This document shows positions 45,206-53,006 of a stretch of DNA of 64,000 bases, piece after piece. The notes below the pieces were generated by a model. That model worked only from the letters and a program-made list of their open reading frames with translations. It was not told the origin of the DNA and searched no databases. A program made the position numbers and the translations under genes. This DNA is from Saccharopolyspora sp. NFXS83 (lineage in GTDB: Bacteria; Actinomycetota; Actinomycetes; Mycobacteriales; Pseudonocardiaceae). The stretch spans positions 124,001-188,000 of the forward strand of contig NZ_JAPFGB010000006.1 of assembly GCF_026241095.1 (NCBI RefSeq). The letters are read 5' to 3'. The first letter of the stretch is position 1. Every line of letters starts with the position of its first letter.

Positions 45206-46534
45206 TCAATCGCGCGAGAGCCGACCGGTGAGCACTCCCGGCGGTTCGGGGAACCGCCGCGGTCGTGCCGCATAACGCGACAGCAGCAAAAGCATTGCGA
45301 TCCCGATCAGCAGATAGGAATCGCCGATCACGTGCTGTACGGCATTCCAGTCACCGCGCGCGGGCAACATCCGGAAGGTGGCGGCGAACGCGGCCACGGT
45401 GATGACCGCACCGGCGGCCAGCCAGCCCGTGCTGCGCCTGCGCAGGGCGGTACCGGCCACGACGAGCAGGCCCGGCGCCACCCACACCCAGTGGTCCGAC
45501 CAGGACGTCGGCGAGATCAGCAGGGCCAGCAGCGCGGTCCCCAGCAGCGCCGGTCCCACCTCCGCCGACCGCAGCACGCGGACCGTCACCAGCGTCAGCA
45601 CCAAGGCGAACAGCGCCCACAGGGAGTACTGGGTCAACGTCGGCAGGTCCAACCGGGCGAGCCCGCCCATGACCGATTGGTTGGTGTGGAACGCGGAACC
45701 GCTCACCCCGGCCGCGGGGCCGCTGCCGAACCAGTAGTCCATCGAGGCCGACCGGCTCAGCACGAAGCCGAAGCAGGTTCCGGCCGCAGCGGTGGCCGCC
45801 GCGACGGCGGCGGCCCGGTAGTCCTTGCGCACCAGGAAGAACAGCAGGAACGCGGCGGGCGTGAGCTTGATCGCGGCGGCGAGGCCGACCAGCAGGCCGC
45901 GCGGCCACCGGGGACTCTCGGTGAGGCAGTCGACGGCCACCAGCGCCATCAGCAGGATGTTGATCTGCCCCAGCCCGAACGACGCGTACACCGGTTCCAG
46001 CAGCAGCGTTCCCGGCAGCGCGAGCGCGGCCACCGCCAGCGCGCTCTCCCGCCCGGCCAGCGGCCACGTGCGCCGCGCCACGAGGTACAGCACGAGCCCG
46101 ATGGCGGCCAGGTCGGCCAGGTAGATCAACCACAGGCCGACGACGTAGGGCAGCACCGCGGGCACCGACAGCGGCAGCAGCGCGAACGGCGGGTACACCC
46201 ACGGCAGGATGCGATCCGCGCTGGTCATCGGTCCGCCGACCGTGATGTCCCCGCCGCTGAGCCAGGTGTGCACCGCCCACCGGTAGACCTGGTAGTCGAT
46301 GCCGGCGTTGTGCCCGAGCCCGGCGCGGCGCATCAGGAACATCGCCACCGTCGAGATCACCAGCGCGACCGCTCCGACGGCGATGACGGAACGCGGCCGT
46401 GCGAGCACCCGAGCGCGCAAGAGCTCCATCCACCGCTGGGCGGTGGCGAGGTGCGAGGCGAGGGCCGAGCGGAATCCGGTCTCCTCGGGCGGGCCGGGCG
46501 TGCCCGATAAGTCAGGGTGCAGCGGGGTGGCCAA
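45206..46534 (-). CDS. GT87-type polyprenol-phosphate-mannose alpha-mannosyltransferase-like protein
   Basis: 442 aa from TTG 46534, with GGAAGG upstream; ATG 46429 is a later alternative. About ten hydrophobic segments. The motif DYQVYRWAVHTWLSGGD after the first membrane helix carries the DxxVY pattern of GT87 (DUF2029) integral-membrane GT-C enzymes such as PimE. IKLTPAAFLLFFLVRKDYRA is another hallmark. Family members add mannose from polyprenyl-phosphomannose to cell-envelope glycolipids outside the membrane. The acceptor here is unknown. Confidence 0.82.
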   Translation of the reverse strand: MATPLHPDLSGTPGPPEETGFRSALASHLATAQRWMELLRARVLARPRSVIAVGAVALVISTVAMFLMRRAGLGHNAGIDYQVYRWAVHTWLSGGDITVGGPMTSADRILPWVYPPFALLPLSVPAVLPYVVGLWLIYLADLAAIGLVLYLVARRTWPLAGRESALAVAALALPGTLLLEPVYASFGLGQINILLMALVAVDCLTESPRWPRGLLVGLAAAIKLTPAAFLLFFLVRKDYRAAAVAAATAAAGTCFGFVLSRSASMDYWFGSGPAAGVSGSAFHTNQSVMGGLARLDLPTLTQYSLWALFALVLTLVTVRVLRSAEVGPALLGTALLALLISPTSWSDHWVWVAPGLLVVAGTALRRRSTGWLAAGAVITVAAFAATFRMLPARGDWNAVQHVIGDSYLLIGIAMLLLLSRYAARPRRFPEPPGVLTGRLSRD

Positions 46535-46680
46535 CGAGATCCTTCCGTCGCGCGGCCACCAGCATCGACTGCCCGATCCCCGACGAGGAGCATCCGGCCG
46601 CGGGGTGCACCTGAATGCAGGCACAAAACTCTATCCAACCCTGCCACAACGACTTCGGGGCGGTCTGCGGGCGGGGCGAG

Positions 46681-46745
46681 CGGCGGGTACCCGAGCCGGC
46701 GCCGGGCGCGAGGGTGGTCGCTGCGCAGCGGCTTCGCCGCTGAGC
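46681..46745 (-). repeat. Dispersed intergenic repeat, partial copy C
   Basis: On the minus strand CAGCGGC-GAA-GCCGCTG (a 7-bp hairpin, 46742-46726), then CGCAGCGACCACC and a diverged CCGGC..GGGTACCCGCCG. This matches the first third of copies A and B. It lies 25 bp after the cupin stop in sense orientation, so it may terminate the sulfur operon. Confidence 0.6.
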
Positions 46746-46769
46746 AGGACGAAGATCAGCGGATCGTGC

Positions 46770-47231
46770 TCAGAGCGCGTAGAGCTCGGGGAGGTTGACG
46801 ACGATGGCTTCTTGGGTGCTCCGGGAGATGACGACGACGGCCTTGTTGTCGGGGTCGGGGTTCTCCTCGCGGTGCGGGACGTAAGGCGGGACGAAGATGT
46901 AGTCCCCCGGTTCGGTCTTGATGCGGACCTCTTCGGTGCCGTCGTGGAAGACGAACTCAGGGTTGCCGCTGGCCACGTAGATCGCGGTCTCGGACTCGCC
47001 GTGGTGGTGGTTGTCGGAGGCGGTCGACGGAGCCACGTGGGTCTCCCCCGTCCAGATCCGCTCGGAGCCGACGGTGTCGCCGCTGATCGCGGCGAGCCGC
47101 TGCATCCCCTCGGTCTGCGCGGTGTTGCGGTCCAGATCGTCACCACGGATGTGGTGCAACCGCGCCCGCAGCGGGCGGTTCTCCTCGGGGCTCGCCTGCG
47201 AGCTGAAGTCGGGGTGGAAGGCGTCGGGCAT
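46770..47231 (-). CDS. Cupin-domain protein
   Basis: 153 aa. Cupin motif 1 is HHHGESETAIYVASG and motif 2 is PGDYIFVPPYVPHREENPD, giving the His/Glu metal site of small cupins (dioxygenases, isomerases or sensors). Soluble, no signal peptide. It is last in the sulfonate operon, 75 bp after the hydrolase-Rrf2 fusion, so a role in sulfur-compound handling is plausible but unproven. Confidence 0.82.
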   Translation of the reverse strand: MPDAFHPDFSSQASPEENRPLRARLHHIRGDDLDRNTAQTEGMQRLAAISGDTVGSERIWTGETHVAPSTASDNHHHGESETAIYVASGNPEFVFHDGTEEVRIKTEPGDYIFVPPYVPHREENPDPDNKAVVVISRSTQEAIVVNLPELYAL

Positions 47232-47306
47232 GGCTGTCTCCGTTCGGTGGAAGGTGCGCGGTGCGGCGCTCGCCCGGATCGGTGCTCGATCCGGGCGAGC
47301 ACCGCG

Positions 47307-48380
47307 TCATGCGACGGGGCTCCGGTCGGCGGCGAGGTCGGCGATGGTGACCCGGTCGAGGAACTCGGCGACCGCGCCGCCCAGCCTCGCCCAGACGCCG
47401 TCCGGCCGCGCGTCGTCGTGGCGGGAGGTCACCGAGCCCTCCACGACGCGGACGACCTCGGCGACGGTGATCTCCGCAGCCGGTTTCGCGGGCCAGTAGC
47501 CGCCTTCGCAGCCGCGCTGGCTGTTGACCAGGCCGCCGCGCCGCAGCTCGACCATCAGGTTCACCAGCGAGTTCAGCGGGATTCCCTGGGTGCGGGCCAT
47601 CGACTCGCAGGTTTGCTGCCTGCCGCTGCGCGCGAGCTCGGTCAGCGCCCGCACCGAGTAGTCCACCCGCGCGGACACGTGCACGGGCGCGGCGCGGCGC
47701 ACCCGCGAGCCCTTCGCGGCCACGACCTCCGGAAGCACCACGGCGCCCTTGGCGATCTCCTCGCAGAACAGCACGATCCGGGCGGCGACGCTGCGGTGCA
47801 CCTTGTCGTTGAGGATGTCGTGCACGCCGTCCTTGAACACCGCCGAGGTGGCCTGCGGGTGCGCGGCGCCGAGCCTGGTCACCGGGTCCACGGGCGCGAT
47901 GGCGTCGCCGTCGCCGTGCAGCAGCAGCGTCGGGACCTCCGGGAGGCGCTGCGGCGGCGGCGAGGTGCCCGCGTCGAGCTCGCCCCACGTGAAGTCGGGG
48001 TCGGCGTGCAGCCGCTCCCGGTGGATCGGGCAGGACGTGCGCGCGGAGATCTCGTCGTCCCGGTTCGCCGGCCGCTCGGTCCCGTCCGCCAGCGGCGTGC
48101 CCGCCAGCACCAGCCCGTCGACCGGCGAGCGCAACGCCTCCTCCCAGGCGCGCAGCGCTCCGGTGTCGGTGCCGACGAGGATGCGGGCCGTGTCGCCGGC
48201 GTCGGCGAACCACGCCGCGGGCCCGCCGGGGTCCTCGGTGAGGTCGGGCACGACCACGGTGTAGCCGTCGACGGCGAGCCTCCGGCCGAACCGCTCGTAC
48301 ACACCGGGGTGTTCGCCCCTGCCGTGCAGCACCACGACGTGTCCCCGCGACGTGCTCTCGGGCACCCACGTGCGCGTCAT
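47307..48380 (-). CDS. Alpha/beta-hydrolase fused to an Rrf2-type regulator
   Basis: 357 aa in one uninterrupted frame. Residues 1-215 form an alpha/beta-hydrolase: VVVLHGRGEHPGVYERFG, nucleophile elbow G70-T-D72-T-G74 (Asp instead of Ser), LLLHGDGDAIAPVD with the acid, and His187 in GVHDILND. Residues 234-357 are an Rrf2 winged-helix protein: HVSARVDYSVRALTELAR, GIPLNSLVNLMVELRRGGL, and wing SQRGCEGGYWPAKPAAEIT. Of the Fe-S cysteines of IscR/NsrR only one (C291) is present. It lies in the ssu operon, suggesting a regulator whose hydrolase domain senses or processes a sulfur metabolite. The fusion is unusual. Confidence 0.85.
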   Translation of the reverse strand: MTRTWVPESTSRGHVVVLHGRGEHPGVYERFGRRLAVDGYTVVVPDLTEDPGGPAAWFADAGDTARILVGTDTGALRAWEEALRSPVDGLVLAGTPLADGTERPANRDDEISARTSCPIHRERLHADPDFTWGELDAGTSPPPQRLPEVPTLLLHGDGDAIAPVDPVTRLGAAHPQATSAVFKDGVHDILNDKVHRSVAARIVLFCEEIAKGAVVLPEVVAAKGSRVRRAAPVHVSARVDYSVRALTELARSGRQQTCESMARTQGIPLNSLVNLMVELRRGGLVNSQRGCEGGYWPAKPAAEITVAEVVRVVEGSVTSRHDDARPDGVWARLGGAVAEFLDRVTIADLAADRSPVA

Positions 48381-48477
48381 CTCGACTCCATTCGTTCCAT
48401 CCCCGGCATCATCCCCCGCCGGATCGCGGGCCGGGCGCGCCGGATGCCCCGGCGCCGGTGTCCCGGAGGTGCGGCGG

Positions 48478-49611
48478 TCACGCCGGTGTCCGCTCGGTCC
48501 GGGTCTGCTCGCGGGCGCGGGCGCGGCGGGCGACCTCTTCGCGGACGGCCGGAATGAGTTCGCGGCCGTAGTCGATGGCGTCGTCGAGCGGGTCGTAACC
48601 GCGGATGAGCAGCGTGGTCACGCCGATGTCGACGTAGTCGGCCAGCGCCTGGGCCACCGTCCCGGCGGTGCCGACGAGCGCCGTGGAGTTGCCCGCGGCG
48701 TTCGTGGCCTGCGTGGTGGGGGTCCACAGCGCGCGGTCGTGCAGTTCGCCCTTCGCGGCGGCGGCGAGCAGGCGCTGCGAGCCGACGTTGGCGACCTCGG
48801 TGCCCTTGCCGAGCGTCTTCGGCCCGGTGAACGAGCCGAACCCGCCGCGGGCCGCGCGGATCCGGTCCAGCACGGAATGCGCGCGTTCCCAGGCGAGTTC
48901 CTCGGTGGCACCGAGGATCGGCCGGAACGACACGCTGATGCCGGGCGTGTCGGTGCGCCCGGCCACGCGGGCGGCGGCGCGCACCGAAGCGATCTGCTCG
49001 GTGGTCTCGGCCAGCGGTTCGCCCCACAGCGCGAACACGTCGGCGTGCTTGCCGCCGACCCGGTACGCGGCCTCGGAGGAACCGCCGAAGTACAGCGGAA
49101 TCCGGGGTCGCTGCACGGGTTTCACCGCGGTCTGGAAGTCCTCGAAGCGGTAGTTCGGGCCGTCGTGGCTGATCGGCCCTTCCTCGGTCCACGCCCGCTT
49201 GAGGATGTCGAGGTACTCGTCGGTGCGGGCGTAGCGCTGCTCCTTGTCGAGGTGGTCGCCGTCGCGGCGCTGCTCGGCGTCGCTGCCGCCGCTGATGACG
49301 TGCACCGCGATCCGCCCGCCCGCGAGGGCGTCCAGCGTCGAGAAGGTGCGCGCCGCCAGAGTCGGCGACGCGAAGCCCGGCCGGTGCGCCACCAGGAACC
49401 CGAGCCGGTCGGTGTGCGCGGCGACGTGCGCGGCGATCTGGGTGCCGTCCGGTGAGCCGGAGCCGTGGCCGATGAGCACGCGGTCGAATCCGCCGTCCTC
49501 GTGGGCGCGGGCGAAGCGGCGCAGGAACTCCGGGTCGATCGCGGGTCCCTGGGCGCTGTGGATCTCCGAGACGTGCTGAGCGCCGATCATGCCGACGATT
49601 TCCACACTCAT
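48478..49611 (-). CDS. ssuD: Alkanesulfonate monooxygenase-like LLM flavoprotein
   Basis: 377 aa. Luciferase-like FMNH2-dependent monooxygenase: DPEFLRRFARAHEDGGFDRV, LVAHRPGFASPTLAARTFST, LAGGRIAVHVISGGSDAEQ and YARTDEYLDILKRAW match SsuD-type enzymes that cleave alkanesulfonates to aldehyde and sulfite. It follows the ABC ATPase and permease genes and precedes the hydrolase-Rrf2 fusion. No flavin reductase gene (ssuE) is present, so reduced FMN must come from elsewhere. The exact sulfonate or sulfone is unknown. Confidence 0.87.
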   Translation of the reverse strand: MSVEIVGMIGAQHVSEIHSAQGPAIDPEFLRRFARAHEDGGFDRVLIGHGSGSPDGTQIAAHVAAHTDRLGFLVAHRPGFASPTLAARTFSTLDALAGGRIAVHVISGGSDAEQRRDGDHLDKEQRYARTDEYLDILKRAWTEEGPISHDGPNYRFEDFQTAVKPVQRPRIPLYFGGSSEAAYRVGGKHADVFALWGEPLAETTEQIASVRAAARVAGRTDTPGISVSFRPILGATEELAWERAHSVLDRIRAARGGFGSFTGPKTLGKGTEVANVGSQRLLAAAAKGELHDRALWTPTTQATNAAGNSTALVGTAGTVAQALADYVDIGVTTLLIRGYDPLDDAIDYGRELIPAVREEVARRARAREQTRTERTPA

Positions 49612-49740
49612 GACAACACTTCCTGTTCCGGTCCTGGATCCGCGAGTGGACGCGGCGGCCCGCCCCGGTCTCCTGCGGAGCCGCGGTGGGCCGCCGCATC
49701 GGTGCGGCGAATGTCGTGGTGCAGCTGGAGGAACCTGTGG

Positions 49741-50541
49741 TCAGTGCACTCCGAGCCACGAGAGGAGTTCGGCGCGCTGCGCGACGAACGCGGGCGCGGA
49801 CACGTCGCGCGGGCGGGGGTGTTCGACGAGCTGGTCGTGCACGATGCCGCCGTCGTTCATCACCAGTACCCGATCGGCCAGCAGCAGCGCCTCTTCGACG
49901 TCGTGGGTGACGAGCAGGATCGCGCACCCGTGGCGCTGCCACAGCTCCCCGACCAGCGCCTGCACCTTCAGCCGGGTGAGGGCGTCGAGCGCGGAGAACG
50001 GTTCGTCCAGCAGCAGCAGGTCCGGCTCGCGCACCAGCGCGCGGGCCAGCGAGGCGCGCTGCGCCTCACCGCCGGAGAGCACCTTCGGCCACACGTCCAC
50101 CCGGTGCCCGAGGCCGACCTCCTCCAGGGCGGCGACGGCCCTGGCCCGGTTCGGCTTGCCGCGCAGGCCGAGGATCACGTTGCGCCACACCCGTTTCCAC
50201 GGCAGCAGCCGCGGCGCCTGGAAGGCCACGGCGCGCCGCTGCGCCACCTGGACCTCTCCGGTGATCTCGCGATCGAGGTCGGCGAGGATGCGCAGCAGGG
50301 TGCTCTTGCCGCAGCCGCTGGGGCCGAGCAGCGCCACGAACTGGCCCGGCTGGATGTCCAGGTCCAGGCCGTCGATGACGGTGTTGTCGCCGAAGCTCTT
50401 GGTCAAGCCGCGCACCGTCGCGGGCAGCGCGGCGGTGGACGCGGTCCCGTCGTCGGCAGGGCCCGCCGCAGGGGCGGCGGTGTCGGGGTTCGCGGTCTCG
50501 GGGGCGGATTCCGTCACGCTCCGCGGAAAGCCGGTCGCCAT
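49741..50541 (-). CDS. ssuB: Sulfonate ABC transporter ATP-binding protein
   Basis: 266 aa from ATG 50541, overlapping the permease end by 28 bp. Walker A GPSGCGKST, Q-loop FQAPRLLPWKRV, signature LSGGEAQRAS, Walker B LLLLDEPF and His-loop LLVTHDVEEA. The pattern is that of the nitrate/sulfonate/taurine subfamily (SsuB/TauB). A 35-residue Ala/Pro-rich N-terminal extension precedes the domain. Energises import together with SsuC. Confidence 0.9.
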   Translation of the reverse strand: MATGFPRSVTESAPETANPDTAAPAAGPADDGTASTAALPATVRGLTKSFGDNTVIDGLDLDIQPGQFVALLGPSGCGKSTLLRILADLDREITGEVQVAQRRAVAFQAPRLLPWKRVWRNVILGLRGKPNRARAVAALEEVGLGHRVDVWPKVLSGGEAQRASLARALVREPDLLLLDEPFSALDALTRLKVQALVGELWQRHGCAILLVTHDVEEALLLADRVLVMNDGGIVHDQLVEHPRPRDVSAPAFVAQRAELLSWLGVH

Positions 50542-51368
50542 GCCAGCACGGTCCTTTCGAGAAGTCGAACGATGAAGTCGGCCACCAGGCCGAGCAGGGC
50601 GTAGAGCACCAGGCAAACCACGATCACGTCGGTCTGGAAGAACTCGCGGGCCATGTTCATCTCGTAGCCGATGCCCGCGTTCGCGTTGATCGTTTCGCCG
50701 AACACCAGCGCCAGCCACGCCGAACCGAGCGAGAACCGCAGGCCCACCAGCGCGTTCGGCATCGCGGCGGGCAGGATCACGTGCCGCACCTGGGCGAACC
50801 AGCCGAGCCCGAGGGTCTTGGCGGCCTCCACCAGGCCCGCGTCCACGTTGCGGATGCCGCCGAAGATGTTCATGTACAGCGGGAAGGTCACCGCGAGCGC
50901 GATGAGCACGATCTTCGGCGTCTCCCCGATGCCGAACCAGATGATCAGCAGCGGGATCAGGCCGATCACGGGCACCGTGCGCAGCATCTGCATCGGCGCG
51001 TCGGCGATGTCCTCACCGCGCCGGAACAACCCGGAGATCGTGGCCAGCACGACCGCCGCGATCAGCCCGAAGACCAGTCCGATCGCCACGCGCTGCACGG
51101 AGGCCAGCACCGCGTCCTGCAGCCTGCCCTCCTGCCACATCTCCCAGGCGGTGGCCGCGACCGTCGCCGGGGACGCGAGCGTGTCGTCGTCGAGCACGCC
51201 GGTCGAGCTGAGCAGCTGCCACAGCGCGATCAGCGCGATCGGGCTGAAGGTCTTGACCAGCCAGCGGGGAATTCGCTCCTCTCCCTTGGATCGGCTGGTC
51301 CGCACCGTCGTGACGGGGATGCCGTCGGTATCGGGTCGGGCGCTCGGGGGCGCCGCGGGCGAAGTCAT
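50514..51368 (-). CDS. ssuC: Sulfonate ABC transporter permease
   Basis: 284 aa from ATG 51368. About six membrane segments after a hydrophilic 45-residue N-terminus. The EAA loop is EAAKTLGLGWFAQVRHVILP, typical of binding-protein-dependent permeases of the SsuC/TauC type. It is the first structural gene after the leader peptide. No gene for a periplasmic-type binding lipoprotein (SsuA) is adjacent, so it must be encoded elsewhere. Confidence 0.9.
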   Translation of the reverse strand: MTSPAAPPSARPDTDGIPVTTVRTSRSKGEERIPRWLVKTFSPIALIALWQLLSSTGVLDDDTLASPATVAATAWEMWQEGRLQDAVLASVQRVAIGLVFGLIAAVVLATISGLFRRGEDIADAPMQMLRTVPVIGLIPLLIIWFGIGETPKIVLIALAVTFPLYMNIFGGIRNVDAGLVEAAKTLGLGWFAQVRHVILPAAMPNALVGLRFSLGSAWLALVFGETINANAGIGYEMNMAREFFQTDVIVVCLVLYALLGLVADFIVRLLERTVLAWRPAFRGA

Positions 51369-51421
51369 CGTCACGCTCCACTGGCGACAAGGATCTGCGT
51401 AGGACGGCACGGTTCGCGACC

Positions 51422-51460
51422 GGTGCCGCCGGAGGAAGGGGGCGCCGCGCCGGCGGCACC
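51422..51460 (-). promoter_or_regulatory. Hairpin in the leader of the sulfonate operon
   Basis: 11-bp perfect arms GGTGCCGCCGG / CCGGCGGCACC with a loop that, in the mRNA, contains CCCCCTTCCTCC, an anti-Shine-Dalgarno-like run. A similar GCCCTTCCTCC occurs just after the leader-peptide stop (51547-51559). These elements lie between the leader peptide and ssuC and fit an attenuator or Shine-Dalgarno-sequestering structure. The mechanism is inferred. Confidence 0.5.
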
Positions 51461-51559
51461 TCGCATCGGGCGGGCGGTGTCACCGGGGAAGGTCAGCGGC
51501 GCGGCAGTGCCGTCACGGCCGAGCGCTCCGGCTCGGCCACGGCAGTGCGGAGGAAGGGC

Positions 51560-51637
51560 TCAGGCGCTACAGAGCGCGGAGGACACCCGTGCGTTGTCCA
51601 CGTATTCGCGCGTGGTGAGGGTCGCCGTCCGGGCCAT
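51560..51637 (-). CDS. Cys-containing leader peptide of the sulfonate operon
   Basis: 25 aa from ATG 51637. The peptide starts MARTATLTTREYVDNARV and ends SSALCSA. It matches the short actinobacterial leader peptides with the pattern TRxxVDxxRVSSALC found upstream of sulfur-assimilation genes. The Cys codon near the stop suggests cysteine-responsive attenuation. A promoter-like -10 only 7 bp upstream of the ATG would give a leaderless transcript. Confidence 0.7.
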   Translation of the reverse strand: MARTATLTTREYVDNARVSSALCSA

Positions 51638-51644
51638 GCGATCA

Positions 51645-51672
51645 CGCTAACCGGGCACCACCCCGGTGTAAA
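51645..51672 (-). promoter_or_regulatory. Candidate promoter for a leaderless transcript of the ssu leader
   Basis: On the minus strand TTTACA (51672-51667), 16 bp, TTAGCG (51650-51645), then 7 bases to the leader ATG. This spacing puts transcription start at or next to the A of ATG. Confidence 0.45.
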
Positions 51673-51785
51673 CCCAACTCGACAGCCCAGGATTGACCTC
51701 CCGGATCGTGGGACTCCCCGGCTGATACCGCTGAACCCCGGAAACCCGGGAGTGCGCCCACCACCGCTCCGCTAACTTGATCGAG

Positions 51786-52952
51786 ATGAACCTGTCCGCC
51801 CCGGTAGACCCCGTCCACGCGGAGCTGCGAAAAGTCGAGCTCGCCTGCACCTACCTGCGCCGCGCGTTGTGGCTGGCCGAAGTCGCCGTCCTCGCCATGG
51901 TCCTCGTCGCCGCGCTGGCTCCGAGCTGGTTCTCCCCGATGCTGTTCGGCAACGGCCTGCTCGTCGCGGTCGTGCTCTGGGGGATGCTGATCGCCGCGAA
52001 TCGCCGCCGCCGCGGCCTGCACGAGGTGATCGCGACGCGCTACGGCGTGCGGCCGGAGCTGCCGGTCGGCTACGGGATCAGCCTCGCGCTGCCGTGGCGG
52101 ACCGCCAAGGCCCTGTACAAACCCGCGCAGGCCACCGACAGCCGGGCCAGGACGCTGGAGCGGATCGCGTTCTGGCGATCGGTGGCGGGCCTCGCGACGG
52201 TCATCATCGTGACCAGCGGCCACCGGACGTTCTGGGACAACGTGCTCGAAGCGACCGGCAAGACGGCCACGACCGCGCGCTTCGCGATGTACGCCGCCCC
52301 GTTCGTGCTGCTGCTGCTGTTCTTCGCCACCCGCGCCGACTTCCGCCGCCGGTTCCGCGCCGGGGTCGCTCACATCCTGCGGCGGCTCCTGCTCGGTGCG
52401 CTCACCACGATCGTTCCCGTCGTCGTGCTCGTCGCGGCGTTCTTCGGGCTCGCGGGCCCGGGAGGCCGACGGGCCGCCGCCGAAGACCTCACCAGGTGGG
52501 AGGTCCTGCTCCTGGTCACGTTGGTGCTGCTGATGCTCTGGATCCTCCTCTACTCGATCTGCACCGCGTACTGGGCGGCCCGGACCTCCTTCTGGACGAG
52601 CGACGTGCACCCGCTGCTGGCGCCGACGGGTTCGGCGCTGCTGGCGGCCTCGATCTCCGTGGTGGAGGTCGTCGGGCGGCTGCACGAGCAGCAGCCCGAG
52701 GTGCCCGCTCATCTCTGGTATCCGCTGAACGCGAGCGGGCTGGTCACCACGCTCGTGCTCGCCACGGCCGAGTACCGGCACCTGCGCGGCAGCGGCATCG
52801 GCTGGTCGACCGGACCCGATCCGGTGGAACCCCTCACTGACCGGACCCTGCTGCCCGACCGGGTCACCGACCGGATCTCGACGCGGACGGATCCCGTCGC
52901 GCGCGAGCCGCACCACCCGACACCCCCGCCGCACGGCCCGTGGAATCCCTAG
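51786..52952 (+). CDS. Multi-pass membrane protein of unknown function
   Basis: 388 aa from ATG 51786 (TTG 51777 in frame is possible). About seven hydrophobic segments, among them LWLAEVAVLAMVLVAALAP, TIVPVVVLVAAFFGLAG and LLLVTLVLLMLWILLYSICT. The C-terminal 55 residues are hydrophilic and Pro-rich. Such integral membrane proteins recur in actinomycetes without known function; I recognise no catalytic motif. Its promoter region is shared with the divergent sulfur operon. Confidence 0.75.
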   Translation: MNLSAPVDPVHAELRKVELACTYLRRALWLAEVAVLAMVLVAALAPSWFSPMLFGNGLLVAVVLWGMLIAANRRRRGLHEVIATRYGVRPELPVGYGISLALPWRTAKALYKPAQATDSRARTLERIAFWRSVAGLATVIIVTSGHRTFWDNVLEATGKTATTARFAMYAAPFVLLLLFFATRADFRRRFRAGVAHILRRLLLGALTTIVPVVVLVAAFFGLAGPGGRRAAAEDLTRWEVLLLVTLVLLMLWILLYSICTAYWAARTSFWTSDVHPLLAPTGSALLAASISVVEVVGRLHEQQPEVPAHLWYPLNASGLVTTLVLATAEYRHLRGSGIGWSTGPDPVEPLTDRTLLPDRVTDRISTRTDPVAREPHHPTPPPHGPWNP

Positions 52953-53006
52953 ATCCGGTCGAAAACCGCTGGATGCCCGGATCCGTTCGGATACGATCGA
53001 GGCATC

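Noticed and set aside
49612-49740. Second Cys leader peptide before ssuD (a frame reading RKCCHEC)
   Set aside because: The frame does not stop before ssuD but runs on through it out of frame, so it is not a leader ORF.
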